Origin: Adiantum capillus-veneris
Taxonomy: Eukaryota; Streptophyta; Polypodiopsida; Polypodiales; Pteridaceae
Length of the DNA: 64,000 nt
Direction of reading: 5' to 3'
NCBI GenBank assembly: GCA_014529385.2
Contig: CM043959.1
Span: forward strand, 11,997,309 to 12,061,308
The notes below the pieces were generated by a model. It did not search any database. It was not told the DNA's origin and was given only the letters and a program-made list of their open reading frames with translations. The translations under genes were made by a program, and so were the position numbers. This document shows, piece by piece, positions 58,854-64,000 of this stretch (position 1 is the first letter of the stretch; every line of letters starts with the position of its first letter).

Positions 58854-59801
58854 TTTCTCTGCAATCCAACCATGTCCAATGCTAGAATTCTTGGGGAGGT
58901 CTACACATTTTTAGCATGAAACAAGAAGGAAAATGAACGTCTTTTTAGCCTTGTACGAGCCACACCGTCAGAAGGAAGAACTATTGCACGGCCAAAAACA
59001 CCAGTGGTAAACACCTATAGAGATTTATGAGAAACCGTTCAAGCATGGAACACACACAAAATTAGGAGAAACAAGGGACATCATGATAAATCTCGTCTCA
59101 TGGAGATGTCTGTAGAGTATCCATAGAAAAAAAATAGATGAAGGATGAAAGAGTTATGGCCGCTCAAAGTTGGGGGTGCACTCTTTCTTGCTAAAAAATG
59201 AGTTCTCTAGAAGTTGTGCAGGTGTAACTACTAAAATGGGCTCTTTCTTATCTTTTATCCCCAATATTTTTCTCTCTCTTCTTAGCCAACAAGGTTCTCT
59301 CCTCAGGCATCTTTTAATCAGCTCCTTTTAGGCCTTTTTTGGGCAAAAAATGAGCTGAGGATGATCCTTTGACCAAGGAATGGGGTGGCGGCAAGTGGCC
59401 GGGGACCAAAATAAGTGGCCATGTCCTACATCAAACAATGGAATTATAATAAACTTATGCATATGTCACACCACAAGGAACAAGTTAGAGACACTCAGAT
59501 TGCCTAGGCAATGAGATTGGCAAGCAAACAATGAAGGAAGGAAATATAGGAGGCATCGTCTATCGCAATATGACATGCAGTGTGGCGTCTACAAAAAGAA
59601 CACATGGAAAAGGTTTGGACAACTTTGTCACAAGTTTTTTAAGAGCTCTTAAAGATAGCAAGTCCCTAGAAGGACTCTTTATGTCATTCAACAATGGTGT
59701 AATCTCAATTTTTAGCATTTTTATTAATTTTACAATAACAAAAACAAGAAAAATAATGTAATCCTTTTTGCTGCATTAGAAATACACATTGAAGGCTGTT
59801 C
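58854..59801. other. No gene recognised
   Basis: Short frames in both strands (for example 59531-59761 plus) show no motif. Nothing structured seen. Confidence 0.5.
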
Positions 59802-60032
59802 TCACTCTTCCTCAGGAAATGTTAAAAAGGATTCTATGATTTTGGGCCTTTGTGAGTGATCCTCCTCCTCTCGCCTTTGTCTCTTGATAGAAATCAGATG
59901 ATCGGCGTCTATTGTCAGTGACACATTCAGGTCGGGCACTATTGTCTTAGTCTCTACTTTAGCATGGGGGGTTTCTTGTGTAGCAGCCAAGATTGGCCGC
60001 TTATTATAGAATAGAGCGTTCTTTTCATACAC
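59802..60032 (-). CDS. Hypothetical ORF with a DLNVSL motif, 76 codons
   Basis: The minus-strand frame has TIVPDLNVSLTIDADHL and then a basic/acidic tail (IKRQRREEEDHS). DLNxxL/LxLxL-like words resemble plant EAR repression motifs, but one short word is weak evidence. No other domain. It may be an exon on the strand opposite to the RING-like gene. Confidence 0.22.
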   Translation of the reverse strand: MYEKNALFYNKRPILAATQETPHAKVETKTIVPDLNVSLTIDADHLISIKRQRREEEDHSQRPKIIESFLTFPEEE

Positions 60033-60456
60033 TAGTAATTGGCCAGGATCTGTGATTCCACATGATGTTTGTGTCTAAAAATAGCACCTCCACAAGCTAA
60101 ACGAACATTGTCAATGTTGCCTGCTTCTCTAGAAGCATTATTGTGTTTGTGTTTCATCCAATGACAGTGCCTCCTAGATATCTAGATAGGGTCTTCAAGG
60201 TCATCATGGGTAGCTCAATGCTATCATTGGAGAAGAGGAATGGAAGACCAGAAAACTTGGATAGCTCATATTCTTTAAATATTGGCCAAGGGACAAATTA
60301 TTTCCTAAGTATGCCATGTCTTGCCCGCGAGGACGAGGGATGAAGTTATCATCATAAACAAACCGTCTTAGAGAAATTAATAGCAAGTATTGTTACATAT
60401 AAAAGAAGTGTTAATCCATACCTAAGTAGAGGGCTATTACATATGTACATCGTATC
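60033..60456. other. No gene recognised
   Basis: The frames 60143-60343 (plus) and 60386-60204 (minus) overlap and neither has a motif. Confidence 0.45.
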
Positions 60457-60507
60457 AGAGAGAGAGAGAGACACACACACACACACACATAGAGAGAGAG
60501 AGAGAGG
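60457..60507. repeat. (AG)n(AC)n(AG)n microsatellite
   Basis: Three adjoining dinucleotide runs, about 50 bases. Confidence 0.93.
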
Positions 60508-60634
60508 GTGAAATAGAGTGTATATACATAACAAAAGAGAATCATTAAAAAAAGCTTTCAATGTCCTCGAACTAAATAAAACAAGAAAAACAAGAATTTA
60601 TGAAAATAGAAATGAAAGTGAGGTACTTTGCCTT

Positions 60635-60787
60635 ATTTTTGGTATGTGCATCTTCAAGGTCACATGCCTTGGAAAAGATAACCTTGCCTTGGGGGTTCTG
60701 TATCACCACACCACCTTCTGCCTTTTGCACCACTCTTTGATACACACCATCGAGCCACATCACAAAAGACCCTTCTATGTCTGGCTC
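60635..60787 (-). pseudogene. RNase H-like fragment
   Basis: The minus strand reads GSFVMWLDGVYQ, then GGVVIQNPQGKVIFSKA and HTKNKAKYL. This follows the opening of RNase H folds: DG..., GGvv.qnp.Gkvi and tNNkAEYlal, with Asn-Asn and Glu replaced by Lys-Asn and Lys. Only the first third of the domain is seen. It could come from a retroelement or from a host RNase H gene. Confidence 0.38.
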
Positions 60788-60795
60788 TTCTCTAG

Positions 60796-62322
60796 ATTCA
60801 TTTTGTACTACCCTTGGATATATTGTGTAATATGGCTATGGGCACTTTTATAGAAAGTATAGAAGGGGTATGCAATGGGACGATGATCAACCCGTGTAGT
60901 GGCTGCAGTTTGCCACTTGAAGTAAAGGGAATCTCCGCGACGGTCAAGATGCCCTGTGGGCATAGCTACCACTTTCTCTGCTTTGCAGCTGCATGCTCCT
61001 TGTCGACAAAATGTAGAGTTGTGACCTGCCAGCAAAGGATACCACAAGAATGGTGTTGGAAACCCACATGGCAAAGACATCCAATCACACCAACATCTGG
61101 TAAGATTGTACAGGGTGTGCTAATTAGCATACCCAGTGTGTTAATTAGAATATTTAGTGTGTTAACTGGATATGCTAATTAGCATATCTTGTATGCTGAT
61201 TAGCATACTGGGTATGCTAATTAGCATACTGGGTATGCTAATTAGCATACCCAATATGCTAATTAGCATACTAGATATGCTAATTAGCATATTGGGTATG
61301 CTAATTAGCATACCCAGTGAGAATATTGAGTGTGCTAACTGGATATGCTAATTAATAGACCTTGTATACTAATTAGCATACCCTGTGCTCAATGAACAGA
61401 TTAGAGTAAGTTTGGCATATTAGCATATCTAGTAAGTTAACTACCATATCCAAATGCTAAATAACTAGCAAACTGTATATGCTGATTAGCATACTGGGTA
61501 TGCTAATTAGCGTACTGGGTATGATGATTAGCATACTGGATATGCTTATTAGCATATTGGATATGCTAATTAGCATACTGGATATGCTAAATAGCATACT
61601 GGGTATGCTGATTAGCATAGTGGGAATGCTCATTAGCATACTGGGTATGTTGATTCACATACTGAGTATGCTTATTAGCATACTGGATATGCTTATTAGC
61701 ATATTGGATATGCTAAATAGCATACCGGGTATGCTAATTAGCATACTGGGAATACTAAATAGCATACTCGGTATGCTAATTAGCATACTGAAGACAGTCC
61801 TTGTATGCTAGCTACCAGCAGTCCCAGTATGCTAATTAGCATATCCAGTATGCTAATTAGCATACCTAGTATGCTCATTAGTATACCTTGTATGCTAATT
61901 AGCATATCCAGTATGCTAATTAGTATACCCAGTATGCTAATTAGCATATCTTGTATGCTAATTAGCATACCTAAGTGTACAGACTAGAGTAAGTTTGTCA
62001 TAATGGAAAATCTAGTAACTAAGCTACCATCTCCAGATGCAAACTAGCATATTGGATATGCTAGTTAGCATACTCAGAAATTCGAATTAGCATACTGGGC
62101 TTGTCAGCATAATGGATTCCAATGTATGCCAGGCCGCACACATAGTCACAACATATCAAACATTTTCTAGCATACATGACATGCTTATATGAGTCTTAAT
62201 CCACGTTTTTTGTTGCAGGCCTGGGGCAGTCCCTCCGTGATGTGGGCAGTGTGCATGACACGAAGGGCAAGGGAAAGGTTGTAATGGAGGACCTTCCTGA
62301 AGGCATTTGGGAATGGCCCTGA
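60796..62322 (+). CDS. Probable last two exons of a RING-like zinc-finger gene
   Basis: Exon a (about 60796-61099) is open and encodes CSGCSLPLEVKGI, then MPCGHSYHFLCFAAAC and CRVVTCQQRIPQEWCW. The CX2C, CxHxxHxxC and CX4C spacing is like a RING finger with an unusual last pair. It ends ACATCTG with the donor GTAAGA at 61100. The acceptor TTTTTTGTTGCAG ends at 62218. Joining keeps the frame: exon b (62219-62322) encodes GLGQSLRDVGSV and ends KVVMEDLPEGIWEWP-stop at 62320. The left limit of exon a uses a CTCTTCTCTAG acceptor at 60795 and is uncertain; earlier exons were not found. The intron is filled by a minisatellite. A transcript would settle it. Confidence 0.45.
61100..62218 (+). other. 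Predicted intron (1,119 bp) holding the minisatellite
   Basis: The donor GTAAGA and the pyrimidine-rich acceptor TTTTTTGTTGCAG flank the array at 61117-62110. The reading frame is conserved across the junction. Confidence 0.45.
61117..62110. repeat. 21-bp palindromic minisatellite
   Basis: The core is the 16-bp perfect palindrome TATGCTAATTAGCATA. A 5-bp spacer completes a 21-bp period. In the middle block (about 61480-61800) the spacer is mostly CTGGG or CTGGA. In the right block (about 61820-61970) it is mostly CCCAG, TCCAG or CCTAG, its complement, so the two blocks are inverted relative to each other about 61800. A non-palindromic segment (AGATTAGAGTAAGTTTGGCA) at 61398 recurs at 61981, a higher-order period of 583 bp. 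Frames reading MLISILG-type heptads are artefacts of the repeat. Confidence 0.95.
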
Positions 62323-62334
62323 GGTAGCTCTGGC

Positions 62335-63220
62335 CAACAGGAACAAGGCTAGAAAGCTAGTGCTTGAGAAGCTTCATGTCCGGTACGTCGTCTCTTGGAG
62401 TGCATTGATTGTGGGATACGCACAATAGGAGCAGGGCCAGAAAGCTCTAGGATGTTTTTAGCAGATGAAAAGCCATCCCTCTCTTGATGCAATCACACAC
62501 ACAATAGAAGCAGGGCCAGAATGCTATAGGCTGTTTTTAGTGGATGCAAAGCAAGGACCTCTTCTAATGCAATCACAAGCGTGCATCTTGAAGGCACGTG
62601 GCTCTATGCAAGATTCTCTTCCAAAGAAATGTCGTACTTGGCATTGTGTTGGTCGATATGTGTGCCAAATTTGGTGCACTTCAAGATGCACAAAAAGTGC
62701 TTTAAGGATCTTACTGTTTGGAATGGCGTGCATTTGTGGGATATGCACAAAAGGAGGAGGGTAAAAAGCAAGTGCTTGATGAGAATCTTGTTTGAAACGT
62801 CGTCTCTTGTAGTGCTCTATGCAAGATGCTGATATGGTCATAAAAATTCACGGTAATATTGTAGGTTAAGGGTCGTTGAAAAAGATTTCATGCTTGACAA
62901 TGCCTTGGTTGACATGTTTGGTAAATGTGGTGCACTTCAAAGAGCACTAGGAATTCTCAAAAAGATTCCTGTCTGGAGTGTGGACTCTTAGAGTGCATTG
63001 ATTGTAGGATTTTCCCCACAAGGACAGGGCTAGAAAGGTCTAGTTTTTGTGCAACAAGTGTAAAGCGATGGCCTCTCCCTTACTTGCAGGATTTTCTCCA
63101 AAAGGGCAGCACCACAAAGCTCTAGGTTGTTTTTAGCAGATACGAAACGAGGGCTCCTGGAGAAAGATGTCATGCTTGGTCGTGTTTTAATTGATATGTA
63201 GGCCAGATGGGGTGTCCCAA
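62335..63220 (+). pseudogene. Pentatricopeptide-repeat (PPR) protein remnant
   Basis: Several decayed PLS-type PPR units in the plus direction. At about 62381 YVVSWSALIVGYAQ and QGQKALGCF. At about 62625 VVLGIVLVDMCAKFGALQDA. At about 62885 EKDFMLDNALVDMFGKCGAL, then VDS-stop-SALIVGFSPQGQG. At about 63080 KGQHHKALGCF, then EKDVMLGRVLIDM. Units are out of frame with each other, and stops fall at Gln (CAG to TAG) and Trp positions. An 80-bp stretch (CAATAGGAGCAGGGCCAGAA) at 62421 is nearly repeated at 62502. Such proteins normally bind organelle RNA. This copy is dead. Confidence 0.72.
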
Positions 63221-64000
63221 AGAATGCCACTTTATGTATGTGTGTGTGTATGAGCCTATGGACGGACAATAAGGCAGATTCACATACCCATTCAACATAC
63301 CCTGAAATCAAGTACATCAGAAGTAGCACAAGTAATGGTAGGCATGATAGAAATAGTGAATGCGACTGTCAACATGTTTGAAGAAATTTCCATATGGATA
63401 CCGATGGGCAGAACATATACTATTGAGAAGGTGGTGGAACAATGTAAGGAATGTCTAGAGGTAGATCCATCCAAGATTGTGCGTTGATCCACACGACCAA
63501 TACCAAAGGTACACTTATATTCCGTATTTTGATTTCCTTTATGTGATCCCAAAAGTACTTAGATTGCATCATGTACACATTAAAGCAATGAATTTACCTC
63601 ATTTTCATTCAAACGATTGTAGATGAAGGTGACAAGGGTTGAAGAATTTTTGTGATGTCCAACAAAGGGACAAATGGACAATACACGACGTCATTTCAAA
63701 GTGGAATGATACATGTCTTCATAAAACATCAATAATGAGTGCTTCCTTGTAAAGCTATAGTATTTTCACAATAAGAAAGCCTCTCCAACACTAGAGGAGA
63801 AGCATAAGTCCCCCTTCAGCACTGAAGGGGATAGAAGTGGCGGGGGAAGGGCATGTTCCCTATGGTATTATTATAAATGTGGAGAATGGTGCCAACTCTA
63901 CACCATACATACGTATGGTTTTTTCTTTTCTTTTTTAATGGGCACAAGAATCGTAAATGCATGAAAATGCATCTCTCTATGTTCTAATTATAATGTGCAA
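63221..64000. other. No gene recognised at the right edge
   Basis: No domain in any frame. A hairpin of two 9-bp arms (CCCCTTCAG and its complement around CA) lies at 63811-63830. Otherwise nothing structured. Confidence 0.5.

Noticed and set aside
61457-61987. Frames of MLISILG-type repeats on both strands
   Set aside because: A 21-bp palindromic repeat reads as a seven-residue period in both strands; the array is non-coding by composition and lies in a predicted intron.
61117-62110. CRISPR-like array
   Set aside because: Repeats of 16 bp with 5-bp non-unique spacers in a plant genome; no spacer diversity and no cas genes.
63811-63830. Hairpin as a regulatory element
   Set aside because: A single 9-bp stem with a 2-base loop and no context; chance is sufficient.

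Overview
This window is repeat-dominated nuclear DNA of a land plant with a large genome. The evidence is plant-type Ty1/copia and Ty3/gypsy elements with tRNA-iMet and tRNA-Asp type primer sites, hAT and CACTA DNA transposons, an L1-like LINE piece and pentatricopeptide (PPR) remains. A fern or another non-angiosperm would fit the PPR wording and the element mix, but the sequence alone does not settle the species. I see no bacterial genes, rRNA, tRNA or CRISPR.

Layout. 1-845: compound microsatellites. 845-3506: no gene I can name. 3507-11290: two decayed copies of an uncharacterised retrotransposon ORF on either side of one LTR (5720-6606), with a long palindrome-bearing leader. 11547-12885: a small non-autonomous CACTA-like transposon. 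13250-14520: LINE ORF1 and endonuclease remains on the minus strand. 14529-24937: a 3'-truncated tRNA-Asp-primed gypsy element (A), whose leader is interrupted by a complete copia element (15844-21018; target duplication AAAAG). 24938-30202 and 48065-49735: a gag/protease-like retroelement (E). It is split by a 17.9 kb minus-strand gypsy element (B, 30203-48059; target duplication TCATG). B carries gag, protease, a deleted RT, an inverted RNase H/integrase block and a third copy of the uncharacterised ORF. 49740-54582: 5' ends of two minus-strand elements with tRNA-iMet-type primer sites (50927 and 53253), and an LTR fragment. 56194-58230: hAT transposase pseudogene. 60796-62322: probable last exons of a RING-like host gene, whose intron holds a 21-bp palindromic minisatellite. 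62335-63220: PPR pseudogene.

How the parts relate. Elements A, B and the element around 5720-11290 form one superfamily. They have related LTRs of about 0.9 kb with TATA boxes, long untranslated leaders, and a 22-bp near-perfect palindrome that recurs about every 285 bp. B's 3' module (36354 to 31125) matches the other element's internal region from its first base after the LTR, which suggests modular exchange. By eye the copia LTR pair differs less than the B LTR pair, so copia is probably the younger insertion. Nearly every coding region is broken, often by stops explicable as C-to-T decay.

The most novel-looking items are the periodic leader palindromes, the uncharacterised three-copy ORF, and the intronic minisatellite whose palindromes sit exactly two helical turns apart.
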